Positions 22,710 through 34,563 are shown, counted from the stretch's first letter. The stretch: 64,000 nt of DNA from Ascarosepion bandense (GCA_037127315.1 JBBBDQ010001186.1:740001-804000); one strand, 5' to 3'. A program made the numbers and translations. The notes: generated by a model from the sequence alone, not told the origin.

Positions 22710-22928
22710 ACTTTAAATTCATGACTTCCTGTAATGGATAAACTTAAAATAAAAAAAATTGTTAAAATATTACATTTAAATCTATTCCTCCCCTTCCTAA
22801 ATATATCATTTCAATACCCTGTAACCCCGCCACTAACAGCTCTGTCCTTTTGTACTTTGTGACCGTTGTTAACCTAAAACCCTTCCACACTCTACTCCCC
22901 AGGGCCTTCGCCATTTGGAACAAAACAA
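22351..22928 (+). mobile_element. PLE 3' untranslated region
   Basis: Aligns with the sequence downstream of the PLE endonuclease at 29431-29843: AATTTCCTGTAATTGGCATT, AAACCCATTCCTTC, CAGCTCTGTCCTTTT and CAGGGCCTTCGCCATTTGG occur in both. Here it is interrupted by (TA)n(TG)n at 22632-22705. It leads into the hammerhead-like motif. Confidence 0.6.
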
Positions 22929-22988
22929 TGTCGCTGACGTGACGTAGAATCTCCGTTAGAGATCCTATGTCGAAATGTACATCCGACA
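22929..22988 (+). ncRNA. Hammerhead-like motif, PLE-associated
   Basis: Type I layout. Stem I TGTCG (22929-22933) pairs with CGACA (22984-22988). CTGACGT (22934-22940) stands in for CTGANGA. A long stem II (GACGTAG with CTATGTC, ATCTC with GAGAT, loop CGTTA) is followed by GAAA (22972-22975). TG/CA forms a tiny stem III, and ATC at 22981-22983 is the cleavage triplet. The last base of box I is T instead of the essential A, so this copy is probably inactive. Confidence 0.6.
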
Positions 22989-23015
22989 CCTTTGAATTTT
23001 GAAAATTTTCTCTAA

Positions 23016-23045
23016 TTTATATATATATATATATATATTTGTTTT

Positions 23046-23132
<87 letters not shown>
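23016..23132 (+). repeat. (TA)n(GT)n microsatellite
   Basis: TA then a GT array of about 45 units. The open frame across it is Cys-Val repeat. Confidence 0.95.
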
Positions 23133-23133
<1 letters not shown>

Positions 23134-23200
23134 GTACCCTCACGTCACCCTCGACAGATCAGGATCCAAATGTTCAGTTCTTAAAATAGAATAGTTAGAT

Positions 23201-23637
23201 GTTAGTTGATTTTGTTTAGCGGCATATCAACATCTGTATGGGTTCAGGCCGAAATCTACATATTTGGAAAACAAATTTATGCCTTTAACTAAATGTCTTG
23301 AACGCAATTGTATACCTTTGACTACAGATAAAATGTATTGCTCGTCATTTTGATATAACTTATATTGTAGATAATTCTGCTATAAATAGGTATGGCTGCT
23401 AATTTTTATATATGCAAAATGCATTGTTTGTATTTTTATTATTAAAATTTATTTTGATACCTTCATAGTGTTTTGTTTAGAAGTTAACTATTTACCCATA
23501 GCTGAGACCCTAACAGGTGTCAGGGTGGACCTGGGAACAACAGCAATTCAGAGATGTTTCCATGCTCCTCGAAACTTCCAATCTCCCAGTTAGAGGCCTT
23601 ACTGACGGATTTAGTTATCGTCATACCCAAGGACTAG
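23201..23637. mobile_element. Element D, copy 1
   Basis: A short element defined by three long copies here (also 35214-35670 and 51836-52362) and a partial copy at 61103-61322. Common landmarks are TTTAGCGGCATATCAACATC near one end, GAGACCCTAACAGGTG in the middle, and CATACCCAAGGAC at the other end. It is flanked by a probable short target duplication (AGTTAGAT at 23193-23200, AGTTAGAC about 23642-23649). No coding capacity; class unknown. Confidence 0.6.
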
Positions 23638-23779
23638 AAACAGTTAGACTACCTTCGCACATATATTTCTTGATTGGAAAGGCCTATCCAAAACCAAGCA
23701 CACTTTTCGGAAGAACTCTATGTAAAAGATTGGTCCACATATTGTATTACGAATTCTTCAAACAGTCCTAATAAGGTTT

Positions 23780-24300
23780 TGAATTTAGAGTTGGCCAGAT
23801 AATGATGTTTAGTGCCAAAATGACTCATTTTTTATTCTTATGTAGTTTACTGGTGGAAAGACATTTTAGGCAAGCAGATTTATTTTTGTCATATGGTGCT
23901 CGATAGCAAGATAGAAATAGAGAGTTAACAGAATTAATTTGGAGAAATTTGTCACTTAGTTGAACAGGGTTATTTCAGTCATACCAACTTTGAAGTATGG
24001 TTAGAATATTATTGCATTGTCTTCACTCGTCAGGGTGATTTGGTTTTTTACTTCTGTTTTCCTTTTCGTCATAAATATGAAGTTTGGTGTAACTTGATAT
24101 CTTTGTGTGTCAGGGATTTGTTTTTGTTTTGGTTTGTTTGTTTTTTGTTTTTTTTTTGTTTTTTGTTTTGTTTTGTTTTGTTTTTTTTTGTTTGATGAAT
24201 GTTGTATTATTTGTTTATTTTCGTTTTTTTTTATTTTTGTTATTTGTTATTTCTTAGGTGGTATAGGATTTGTTGATAGATAATTTCATTTTATTGTGCT
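23780..24300 (-). mobile_element. PLE 3' region, decayed
   Basis: Shares a block with the PLE 3' region at 62861-63479. Plus-strand landmarks TGTCTTCACTC, CTTTTCGTCATAAATATGAA-like and TTTGGTGTAACTTGATAT recur there in diverged form. On the minus strand it reads CTGACGAGTGAAGACA, a hammerhead box I candidate. T-rich plus strand with G/T asymmetry. Confidence 0.4.
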
Positions 24301-24326
24301 GACCAACTTTTAAATGTGCATATATA

Positions 24327-24364
<38 letters not shown>

Positions 24365-24566
24365 CCTATATGTGAGTCCACTGTCTTAATCATTTTAATT
24401 CAGGCAATTGGAAATGCGTCTTGCCGAATTATTATTCTCTTTTTGGTCTGCATCTTTTTCGGTTTGTTTCTTTTTTTCTTTTTTGTCGGATTTTCTGTTA
24501 TTTACTTTATTTATTGCTTTTCCTTTTTTATAATTTTTTTATTTTCTTTTGTCACTTATACTGTCA
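24301..24566. other. Unassigned, T-rich with (TA)n
   Basis: TA run at 24328-24361, then T-rich sequence up to the RTE. The open frame starting at 24421 only becomes RTE-like after about 24567. Confidence 0.5.
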
Positions 24567-27166
24567 GCTTTCAGAGAGAGTCCTCTTGGTCAAACTGCTG
24601 GGAAGGCCATTCAATATAGCTATTATAGTAGTTTATGCGCCGACAACCCAGAGTTCGGAAGACGAGATAGAAACTTTCTGTTCAACACTGGACAATGCCA
24701 AGGCCCAATGCAAAAACCAAGAAATTAGGATTATAATGGGTGACTTGAATGCCAAGGTAGGTAAAAATAGAGAAGGAAACACGAGCGGCAACTTTGGACT
24801 AGGGGAGCGCAACGAACGAGGAGAAAAATGGGTCCAATGGTGCTCAGCCAATGACCAGGTAATTACTAACACCTGGTTCCAAGAACACCCACGGTGTTTA
24901 TGGACGTGGAGAAGCCCAGGAGGCGACACGAAGAACCGCATAGACTATATAACTATAAACAAGAGATTCAGGAACGCAGTGGTCCAATGCAAAACATGCC
25001 CAGGTGCCGACTGTGGAAAGTGACCACGTCCCAGTCATCTGCAAACTAAGGGAGAAACTCCGAAGACTGAAGAAGCCCAGCACATCACCAAGGCTACAAT
25101 ACGACACGCTTGTGAATGACTTCACCCTGCAGAAAGAATACAATAACAGCGTGAGAAAGAAATATGAAGAACAAATTAGAAAAGGGCACTCAAAATGGGA
25201 TTCACTAAAAGAAGCGATGGTGACCTCAGGGAACAACATAACCCCAAAGGAAATCAGACGCAGAAGAAAAAACGAGAGGATGACCGAAGAGATCCTTCCA
25301 CATGATGCAAAGGAGACAAAAATTAACGCCAAGACACGAAGCAGAGTACAAGAAACTTCACAGGGAGATAAGGAAACAAATGCAGACAAGCCAAAGAGGA
25401 ATGGCTCAAAAACAAATGCGCAGAAGTAGAGATACTGAGCAGGACCAACAAAACAGAGATCCATAAAGAGATAAGAGAACTAACAGGACAAAAAATCTGC
25501 TCCTCAACAGGATGCATAAAATCCAAGGAAGGAACAATCATATTAGAGAAAGATGAAATATTCCAACGATGGGAATATAAAGGATCTTTTTTGCGACAAG
25601 CGAGAACAACCGAGAATACACAAGGAGATGGATGGACCGGAAATACTAAAATCCGAAGTGGAAGCTGCAATGGCCAAAATGAACAGAAACAAAGCAGCTG
25701 GTCCAGGTAGCATAGTGATAGAGCTGCTGACAGCCTTTGAAGAATATGGCATAGAAAAAATTACCGACATAATAAACGAAATTTATAGCAGCGGAATAAT
25801 ACCAGACGACCTATGCAAGTCGATATTTATAGCACTACCGAAGAAACCAGGCGCAAACGAGTGTGAACTACACAGAACTATCAGCTTAATGAGCCACATT
25901 ACCAAACTGATGGTCAGAATCCTGATGAATAGAGCGAAAAGCAAAATCAGGCCAGAGATAGGGGAGGAACAGTGCGGGTTCGTCAAAGACACAGGAACAA
26001 GGAACGCCATATTCATGATTAGGATGCTCTTCGAAAGGGCAATACAAATGAAGAAAGATTTGTACCTATGTTTCATTGACTCTGCGAAGGCATTCGACAA
26101 GATACGACACAAAGAATTGATGGAGATGCTCGGCAGCCTCGACATCTTCGGCAAAGACATAAGAGTAATCAAGAATCTCTACTGGCAGCAAACGGCCTGC
26201 ATACGGACAGACAACGATCTCAGTAGATTTACAAAGATAGAAAGAGGCGTAAAACAAGGATGTGTCTTTTCACCGGATGTGATCAACCTGTACAGCGAGA
26301 ATATCTTGAGGACCCTAGATGACACGCCAGGATTTGTTGTTGGAGGACACAACTTGAACAACATAAGGTACGCAGACGATACAGTGCTGATCGCGGACAC
26401 GGAAAGGAAACTACAAGACCTCATACAGAAGGTAGCGGTGGAGAGCGACAAAAAAGGACTACAAATAAACTTTAAGAAAACTGAGTGCATGGTCATCAGC
26501 AAAAGATACAACCCAAAATGCCAAATAAATGTGGGAAATACCAGAATCAAGCAAGTACAAAAATTTAAATACCCAGGAAGTGTCCTAACTGAAGATGGAA
26601 AGTACGACACGAAGATCCGAAGGCGAATTGGCATGGCAAAGGACGCGTTCCAGAAGATGAGCAAAATACTAACACACAGGAAAATCTCACTGGAAACAAA
26701 GAAAAGAGTGCTGGAATGCTACGTGATGTCAGTTCTTCAATACGGCAGCGAATGCTGGACAATATCATCGAAAATTAGGACAAAACTGGAAGCAGCGGAA
26801 ACGTGGTTCTACAGAAGGATGCTACGGATATTGTGGACTGAGCATGCAAGCAACGATGAGGTGTTGGAAAGAATGGCAACGAAGAGGAAATTGATACTGA
26901 GCATCAGGAAGAAACAACTGAAGTTCCTGGGACACGTAATGAGGAAGGAGAGCCTGGAAAACCTGATACTGACTGGCCAGATAGAAGGAAAGAGAGACAG
27001 AGGAAGACAGCGGATAACATATTTGCAGGGCCTGATCAGGTGGTTGACGGAACGGGGGTTGACAGGAGTAACGAGAACAAGCTTACTAGGAGCCACAAGG
27101 GATAGGGAGACGTGGAGAACCATGATCGCCTACGTCCTGAAAGGACAGGGCACAAAGAAGAAGAAG
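24567..27166 (+). mobile_element. RTE-like LINE, 5'-truncated and frame-broken
   Basis: Longest retroelement in the window. The endonuclease (APE) C-terminal half reads FNIAIIVVYAPT, IIMGDLNAKVG, WTWRSPGG..NRIDYI (24600-24960) and SDHVPVICK after a frameshift near 25005. A linker with further frame changes (about 25330 and 25570) follows. The reverse transcriptase has NRNKAAGPG, FIDSAKAFDKIRH, RGVKQGCVFSPDVINLYSE and IRYADDTVLIAD (catalytic YADD). The C-terminal domain has YGSECWTI and MRKESLENLILTGQIEG. It ends in a short (GAA) tail. The RT part is one open frame of about 540 codons from 25553; the open frame continues past 27166 into flanking DNA and that part is not RTE. Confidence 0.9.
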
Positions 27167-27325
27167 TCTATTCATTTGGCAGGCGTGTATTGTGTTAATA
27201 GAGTCATAAGTGAAGGTTTCATGAATATTTCGGCATGTTGTATGAGTAAGAAAGCTTTAAGAACATTGTAAAAGTCAATAAAACCTTTTCTTTGTCTTTC
27301 ACATTAAACGCACACTCACACACAC

Positions 27326-27397
<72 letters not shown>

Positions 27398-27462
27398 GTA
27401 TTAGTAATTATGATAAAAATATAGTTTTAATGATATTCTATATTTATTCTCAATATCAGAGA
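27167..27462. other. Unassigned with (TA)n
   Basis: TA array at 27337-27401 with flanking TATG units. The rest is AT-rich. Confidence 0.4.
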
Positions 27463-27610
27463 TAGAACGTATGTAAATAGTAAAAGTGGACATTGAGGTA
27501 AACAGTCAGCGGGCGGCGACATGTCTGTTTCACGCTTGAACGCAACCCTCTGAAAATGGTGTTCAGGCATGAAACAAGCTGTTGCCACTTGTTGTTAACG
27601 TTAGTATCCA
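27463..27610 (+). repeat. Hairpin element, copy 2
   Basis: Shares GATAGAACGTATGTAAAT and the inverted arms (TGTTTCACGCTTGAAC against GTTCAGGCATGAAACA) with 12957-13125. The right arm carries CTGAAAA and GAAAC, with GTTGCCA downstream. Confidence 0.6.
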
Positions 27611-27611
27611 C

Positions 27612-27657
<46 letters not shown>

Positions 27658-27948
27658 TGTCCATAAAGCCGGTGTTTGCTTTAAAAATTTATAAATTTAT
27701 TTGTATTTCATATTTCGTTAAATATGAGCGACAAAGAAAATTTAATTATTTTTATTTACATACCCAGCGTTCTTACATTTTTTCGTTTGATGAAATTAAG
27801 AACAAAAATTGTCAATATTGTCCACCATCCCGACGAATTCTTCAGACATTTTCAAATGGGGTTTGTTTTAGATGTTGTTGATTTTTCATCATGTGTTGAC
27901 TTTTTAAGATGGATTACATTTTTGTGTTGTCTTGAATACTAATAGGAT
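27611..27948. other. Unassigned
   Basis: TA run at 27617-27655, then about 290 bp with overlapping open frames of 99 and 72 codons but no recognised domain. Confidence 0.4.
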
Positions 27949-28250
27949 CAGTCAGTTGAGTGCCATACGTGATACACGCTTGGGCGATCATGTCTCGAAA
28001 GAGACATGACTGACTAGGCAGAACATTATCCCGCAGTAGGTTGCCATTGCTTTCTGCGGTAGACTGGTTGCCGACCAAGGCTATAGAACCCAATCTGTCC
28101 TGTTATTTAACCCATAACTGGTAGGAATAGGCGGATTAATACCTTTCCCAGGGGTATTTGCGCGTAAGTGAATGCAATGAATTCAGCTGGAATTCGAACT
28201 CGGCTCCCCGATTTCTCGTTCCGAGCCGATATCCAATGCACCACAACGCA
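27949..28250 (-). mobile_element. SINE-A, near-complete copy
   Basis: Full SINE-A in reverse, very similar to the copy at 21849-22152. Confidence 0.87.
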
Positions 28251-28439
28251 CATCTGAAAAGGTAGGATATGTGTCTTTAATCTTACATTTTTTACACTAT
28301 TAAGCTTCTTCAGAGATTTGTTATTAAGACAATCATTTAGATATATAGTTATTGCAAATCGTCTGAAGACACCATATGGTAGAAACCTAGGTCGCGTAAT
28401 AACTCGTTTACAATTGAAGAATATATATATATATCTTCG
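28251..28439. other. Unassigned
   Basis: Short stretch with no recognised feature. Confidence 0.4.
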
Positions 28440-29045
28440 GAGGTACAACATTTGTACACTACTTTAAAAACAAAGAATTTATTAAAAGTCTCAAGAGCTC
28501 TTTCGTCCAACATCTCATCGGGATAATATCGTTGGAATCACAACTCAAACCAAAAAACAGCAACGAAAATGAAGAGCAAAAATAAGGGGAACATTAAAAT
28601 AAATATACATATAAATAAATATTTATAACGAGGGGAGGAGAAATCACGTGTAAATAATTATCGAGGGGCAGTTAAAATAAAATATCCCCCAACAAATGAA
28701 GAGACTTAACAAAATCTTTCTGTCGGCAAAGAGAAGGTTTTCGTAAAGGATATGCAAACTGATTCCAAAATCTTTGAATGATTATTGGAATTAGCTACAT
28801 GTAAAAAAATTTTAACCACTCTTTCTTAAACGACTTAGCTCACGCGATATTCTCTACCTAGGTGTTGAGCAATAGCCGATTCCATATTGATAGAGGGAAG
28901 ACAACACACGCTACCCATTTTGCCTAATCGTATTTTCGAAGTTAGATGTTGATTAATTCTTGTTTCCAAATGTAAGGTTGTACGCCCCACATAACCAACA
29001 GCGCACTGGCAATTAAATTCATATATGAAATTACTTAATTTCCTC
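28440..29045 (-). mobile_element. GIY-YIG (Penelope-like) endonuclease fragment
   Basis: Minus-strand translation near 29011-28930 reads CQCAVGYVGRTTLHLETRINQH, the core of a GIY-YIG nuclease of the kind carried by PLEs (YVGRT with downstream R and QH). SAIAQHLGREY and further diverged segments follow. The frame breaks after about 28840 and the rest is decayed. This is a different PLE lineage from 29431-29843 (YVGRT instead of YIGMS). Confidence 0.55.
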
Positions 29046-29430
29046 CTTAAACATTAAAACTTTCAACGCAAGTAAAAATATTTACAATAAGGCCCTTCAA
29101 AAAAGCGGATATAAGAACAAGTTAACATATTAATAAACCTACAATAGACTCCGAATCACCCAAAAATAAAAATAAAGGAAACTGTAGAAAAAAAAAGATA
29201 ATTTGGTTTAATCCCACTAATTGTAAACTAACTAACATCAATATTGATAAATATTTTCTCAATAGACAAATATTTTAATAACAGTAACCCTCTACGGAAG
29301 ATTTTTAATAGGTACACCCTTAAAATTAGTTATTCTTGCACCCCGAATATGGACAGCCTTATTAGTTCATAATATGAATATTATGGTGAACTTGCGCAAA
29401 TTTGAATCTAGGTCTGGAATTTTAAACTAA
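29046..29430. other. Unassigned, possibly internal PLE sequence
   Basis: AT-rich sequence immediately upstream of the next PLE endonuclease. Probably part of that element but too decayed to align by eye. Confidence 0.35.
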
Positions 29431-29843
29431 TGCAACTGTAATTCTGTGGACGCCTGCCCGGTGGAGGGAAAATGCAAATCCACCCAGGTGATTTATGAAG
29501 CCCGCATTTCTCCATCTAACAAAAAAAACGACTTCCGGACCTATATCGGTATGTCCGCCGGTTCTTTCAAACAAAGACTGTATAACCACAGGTACTCCTT
29601 TTCGAACCCCGGTCAGAGGCACCAGACAGCCCTTTCGCGGGCATTCTGGAAAATGAAAGAGGAAGGGCTGGATCCTGAAATTAGCTGGAAACTGATAGGT
29701 TCAGCCGTATTCCGAGGAATTTTGATGATATGTTTACTGGAAAAATTTTCACTATTAAAATACCCCCACCAACACCGGCTACTGAATCTTAGGAGGGAAT
29801 TCATCAGTAAGTGCCGCCACAAGGCAAATTTTTCGAATACTTA
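29431..29843 (+). mobile_element. Penelope-like element GIY-YIG endonuclease
   Basis: An open frame gives CNSVDACPVEGKC, VIYEARI, RTYIGMSAGSFKQRLYNHRYSF, TALSRAFWKMKEEGLDPEISWKLIGSA and EKFSLLKYPHQHRLLNLRREFISKCRHKANF. This is the C-terminal endonuclease module of a PLE: the YIG..KQR..NH core, then EKF and the CRH end. About 20 residues, including the usual zinc-binding CNLC before EKF, are replaced by VFRGILMI, which implies a small deletion with frameshift. The reverse transcriptase is absent. Confidence 0.85.
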
Positions 29844-30462
29844 AATTTAGAATTTAAATCCCCGTTGACTAGATGTTAGAATATAAATTAAAAGGATTCA
29901 ATTTAAGTTTTAATCTTAATTTTACCCTAACGTTAACCTTAAAAGTATTTTAAGCCCCCTACCTTCCTATCCTAAGCTCCTTTAATTGCCTATCTTAAGA
30001 AAATATGGATTCTTTTACTAAACCCCTTTTTGGTTAACACATATATGGATATAAATATATATATATATATTTTTTTCTCTAATATATTTTTTTCTCTAAT
30101 AATTTTTAAACTGATAATTTCCTGTAATTGGCATTTAGCTCGCTTCTACCTAAAAGGTTTAATCAAATAAACTTAAATAAAAAATTTTAAAATCTTATAT
30201 TGAAACCCATTCCTTCTCGCCTAAATACACATCTTCAAACAGCCCAAAATCTTAACTTTAAAAAGTAATTTAACTCATTCAGTTGTCTATCTTTATAAAA
30301 TATGAACTCCTATTCCTCCCCTTCCTAAATATACCATTTCAACAGCCTGTAACCCCGCGACTACCAGCTCTGTCCTTTTCCACTTTGTGACCGTTGTTAA
30401 CCTAAAACCCCTCCACACTCTACCTCAGGGCCTTCGCCATTTGGAAAAAACAATGTCGCTTA
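29844..30462 (+). mobile_element. PLE 3' untranslated region, truncated
   Basis: Continues from the endonuclease and aligns with 22351-22935. The match stops at TGTCGCT (30451-30460 region), which is stem I plus the first bases of the hammerhead present at 22929. The rest of that motif is replaced by a MITE half. Confidence 0.65.
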
Positions 30463-30477
30463 CCTATATTGCAGTTT

Positions 30478-30680
30478 CATCAATGAAAGAATGAAGAAAA
30501 TTTAAGGCGTTTCGGACGAGTTCATCTTTGCTTCATTGCCTTGTAAAATTTTGCAAAGTAATAATAACAAAAGAACCACTCTATTTTCATTTAGAATTAA
30601 CCACTTAAAAATAATATGAAATACATCATTTCTTTTAAAAAAAACTGGAGTGACCTAATAATTATGGCCGGTAGTGTATA
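30478..30680 (-). mobile_element. Tc1/mariner-type MITE, one half
   Basis: Matches the right half of the MITE at 16372-16737, ending CCTAATAATTATGGCCGGTA. The left terminus is missing, and the left junction is at the broken PLE. Confidence 0.65.
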
Positions 30681-31744
30681 TATATACATATAAAATTTTT
30701 TTAAAAATTCTGCTCGTTGTCACCGTAATATTCATTTTTGCATGGCTAACAACCAAGCCCCACGAAATAACACGTTCATTAAATGATAAGGATATCAGTC
30801 GTCCTTCAAATATCTTGGCTGGGTTTTCCTTGAAACCAGCTCCAGAATTGAGATAATTTTCTGATCAGCTCTAACAATGGCAGCTGTCGCAAAATTTAAA
30901 CCCATCTGGAAAGACAACCACATCTACTCAGAATCGAAGGTCGTACTGTTGCTTGCATCGTGATATATATATATATATATATATATAAATTTTATCACAC
31001 AGAGAAATAAAACCTCATACAAAAGGCAAACATGAACTGAACGGGGAGAATAAAAAAGAGGGTTTTAATTGTAACGTCAAGAGTGACATGGTATGTCCCT
31101 GGTGATATGTTTTACGTTTTTATGTAATATATATACATATTGTTCTGTGGGTGTAGCGAGCAGAAACATAATTGGCTACCATATCTATTTTCTTCGTGAT
31201 CTAAGTAACAATTAAATATACTTACTAACGGGCTGTCACATGATCATCAACACCTCATTAAGACATCAGTCACTTCTTGTCAAAAGGGAAATAATCCCCT
31301 TAAACAGCCCTTTTTAAAATTAGGAACTCAAAGTGAAACACAATATGAGAAGCAAGACTTACGACATCAAAAGTCATTCTAAGGGAATAATATATGAGGA
31401 AAAAAGATTGGATTAAATTCTCTTTCTAGTGAAAGAAAGATTGAATATATCACCAAGAAATGATGAAGAATACATTAAGTCCAACAACACATCAGAAATA
31501 ATTGCAAGCAAAAGAGGAATGGTTCAATGAGAACATGGGTAGAAATTGAAAAACTGCAGAACATGAAGTATAGGGAGTTGGTTAATGTTTCTGTTGTTCA
31601 GCCTGGTGTCTGTCTTAACCGAACTCCCTACAGCTTAAAGGATTTTATGCAGAAGGTTCTCATCAGAAGGTTGGTTTTCGGCAGGTTGGAATGTGTAGAA
31701 TTGTGGAATAATAAAATATGCATTTTAATGTTTAAACAGAAATC
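30681..31744. other. Unassigned, about 1 kb
   Basis: Contains a TA run at 30962-30986 and two open frames of 60 and 74 codons (30674-30856, 31527-31751), neither with a recognised domain. Could hold decayed elements. Confidence 0.4.
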
Positions 31745-32482
31745 TATCTAAACTTATTTATAAATGGAACTTCGTCTGTGTGAGTGCGTGTCTTTGTGTG
31801 TGTGTGTCCGTTACCTATAAACTCCGAAACGGCTGAACCGATTTTCTTGACAATTTACACTGTTGTACTATAAGCGTCTGCGAGTGTTCTTAGCTAGGTT
31901 TTGTGTCGAGGTATCCCCGATAAATATCAAAAATCGATAATCGAAAAAATCGGGTTATAGAAGGAGTGGTCCGATTTTAATCAAATTTCATACACTCATA
32001 GACAAAAACATAAGAAACGATATTCAGAAGTTTCAAGGTTGCAGTTCTTACAATAGTGCACAAAATCGATAATATATATATATATATATATAAAAGGCAA
32101 GATGCTTGTGTGTGTGTCTGTTTATCTGCCTGTCTGTCTGTATTTTTTCAGCTCTTTTATTTTAGTTTTTGTTTCGGGTTTGGCTCTAAGTAGGTATAAT
32201 TGTCGTTCTTAGTCTCAGCCATGATACCATTTACTCAGAGGACTTATTTAGCCTTTAAAATTCAGTTTACGACGAAAAAACTTATTTGATATCGATACCA
32301 GGAAACCAAAATTTGGCTTACATCCATTCATTTTTCTTTCAGTCTACGGTTTCGCTTTAACTGGAAACAACTATTGCTTTTTAGTCTTTTGTGCCAACGT
32401 CCAAAGAGTCTGAGCTCCAGGACCATAGATTAGTTTTAAAGCTTTCATTACACCCGAGCAACGCCGGGCTATACTGCTAGTT
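31745..32482 (+). mobile_element. Non-autonomous Helitron, copy 2
   Basis: Aligns with 16782-17288 at both ends, including AAACGGCTGAACCGATTTTC and the terminal CCCGAGCAACGCCGGG hairpin before CTGCTAGT. It contains about 218 extra bp at roughly 32064-32281 starting AAAAGGCAAGATGCTTGTG. Confidence 0.75.
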
Positions 32483-32924
32483 TATTATAAGAAAAGACTA
32501 ACAAGAATTCGTAGAAATGTTTGATGAGAAATTTTAAGAGTTTCTTATTCAATGATAAAGTTGAGGTATTAAAGAGTCCATACAAAATGTTTGTGGCAGT
32601 AATTCTTGACGGAGATAAGGAGAAAAAGAACAAGGTGTGTACTGATCTTATCTCCGGGTGGATTTGAAGTTGTCGTTACATGTTAGTTGTGTATCAACAA
32701 CCCGCCTCCCCTGACTGACTTCTGTGACCGGTTAGAGACCATCCTTACACATTCAATCCAGTCACGTGGGGTGGCTCAAAGAACGATTTTTTCTTTAGCT
32801 GTGGAAAAACCGTTTCTCTGACGTGTTTTGAATTTTACGATTTTATAACCAATCAGAATCCAGAGTTCCGCTACAAACATAAACGTAGCAGGCATGCATA
32901 AAACGAAAGTTCTATGCTAACAGC
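32483..32924. other. Unassigned
   Basis: No open frame or recognised repeat. Confidence 0.4.
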
Positions 32925-33150
32925 TTCTTCTCTTGCACTTCCTATTTATGGAAGTCTCTTCCAGCTTCCAGCTTCCAGCCTCCCAGTCAAACTTGACCAT
33001 CAAAAATTTAAATACGATGTTAATCGTTATATTTTATATTCTTAATTATTGTTTTTTTATTGTTCTATATCCTTAATTTTATTTTATTTTTCTCATATTC
33101 TCTCACACTCAGTAACCCCTTACTTCTTAGTGGCTATATTACATGATTTA
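32925..33150 (+). mobile_element. Jockey/CR1-like LINE 3' scrap
   Basis: Translation gives KRKFYANSFFSCTSYLWKSL-like and then KFKYDVN-like sequence, the last 60 or so codons of the LINE ORF, followed by a decayed 3' UTR ending near TAGTGGCTATATTACATGAT. Confidence 0.5.
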
Positions 33151-34164
33151 ATGTGAATTGTTTAAAATAAATGATCACCAACAGGTCACAAGGACAACTT
33201 CTCAAGTGCTCGTCTTTTCCCATGGTCAGATTTATGTTGGTCGTTCTAAGGCTGAATTTTCAATATTTTCATACTGGTATCCAGTGGGTGAAATATTAAT
33301 GTTGCGTACTGAAACGATTTATCGAACTAAGGACAACATTATTTATTTTGTATTTGGCATAAGAATATTTTTTACTTTAGCAAAAAATGTTTGTTCGACA
33401 TTATTTCTTATTAATATAGACGTTATTTTAGTCGGTACCCGTGTTCGAATCGCTGTCGAGTACAAACTTCCTTTAAAAAAAATAACTGCTGGTTATGTTC
33501 CGGCTAGCAGATCTAGATTCGTAAAAATTTCAACAAGGAATGTGCTTTTCTGAAATAGATAATTCAAACCTTGTACTATCAGGATGGTCTCCGTGGCTGA
33601 ACTGGTAGCGACACGCTTCGGCTAAAAGAGTGGTGTTCCTGATGGGATTCCTGTTGGAGTCACTATTTTCATTAAGTGTTTCTCAATTTAGGTCGGTAGT
33701 TATTAATTCCACTGTTTAAGAAAATAAAATAAAAATGGGGTGACCACTCAAATACGTAGACCCGCTAAAAATAACGTTTAAAAGAAACTTTTTTTCTGTA
33801 AATAATATAAATATTCTCTCTGAAAAATTAGAATACAAATATACGACTATATTATATAATATACGATAACGATGTGCTATAGACTAATTCTAGCATTCCT
33901 CCCAGAATGTTAGGATGCAGCTAACAAAAGCTTGTCTACCGCACTGACAGCATCTATTTCGTGATAGCAACTCGGGCAGAATAAATTATGAACTTCGACA
34001 AATTATCAACATTTTATTTAATTTTTTTATTTGAATTTTCAACTTATCCGAAATTCGAAAAAATACAATTGTGTGGGTTGAATTTAACAATATGTAAAAC
34101 TTTTTTTATGACACTGTTTTGTGATTTAACACCAGCATCGACATTTATCTAAAATTGTTAATAT
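33151..34164. other. Unassigned, about 1 kb
   Basis: A 131-codon frame (33158-33553) shows no recognised domain. A tRNA-like snippet (TCTCCGTGGCTGAACTGGTA at about 33588) may be a SINE head but lacks a good box B. Confidence 0.35.
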
Positions 34165-34490
34165 TTTTTTTTAATCGTATCCCCCCGAGCAAGGCGGTAA
34201 TGCCACTGATGTGCAGGGGGCTACGTAATAGTGAAAAAATTGGAAAAAAGAAAGCCGGAAACCACATCCAACACAGGGAACAAGAGATGAGCCTCTTAAC
34301 CTGTTCAATAGACGTGGGTGGAGTGTGAACCGGGCGATAGATAGATCTATCTACTCCAATTGAAAAAAAAAAGAGAGAGAAGATTGGAAAAGAGAAAGCC
34401 GGAAACCACATCCTAAACAGGAAACAAGGGATGAGCCTCTTAACCTGTTCAATAGACGTGGGTGGAGTGTGAACCGGGCGATAGATTTCC
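34165..34490 (-). mobile_element. R2-type LINE 3' tail, head-to-tail dimer
   Basis: On the minus strand a full tail (TCGCCCGGTTCACACTCCAC, then TGTGGTTTCCGGCTTTCTT and CCTTGCTCGGGGGGATACGA plus A run) occupies 34165-34370. A second partial unit lies at 34378-34487. It matches the 3' UTR of the R2-like fragment at 36716-37450 and the dimer at 38297-38655. Confidence 0.75.
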
Positions 34491-34563
34491 TACAAATCAA
34501 AACGCACTGCATTTACTTATACATAGCACTTCATTAACAGCGCACATCGGCGCGCCGTAATAG

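Noticed and set aside
24421..24566. N-terminal hydrophobic extension of the RTE frame as a signal or membrane segment
   Set aside because: This T-rich sequence lies outside the LINE homology, and Phe/Leu codons arise from T runs.
25783..27123. Minus-strand frames over the RTE
   Set aside because: Antisense shadows of a well-supported plus-strand reverse transcriptase.
33158..33553. 131-codon frame
   Set aside because: No recognisable domain, no start context or neighbours to support a gene, and set in repeat-rich DNA.
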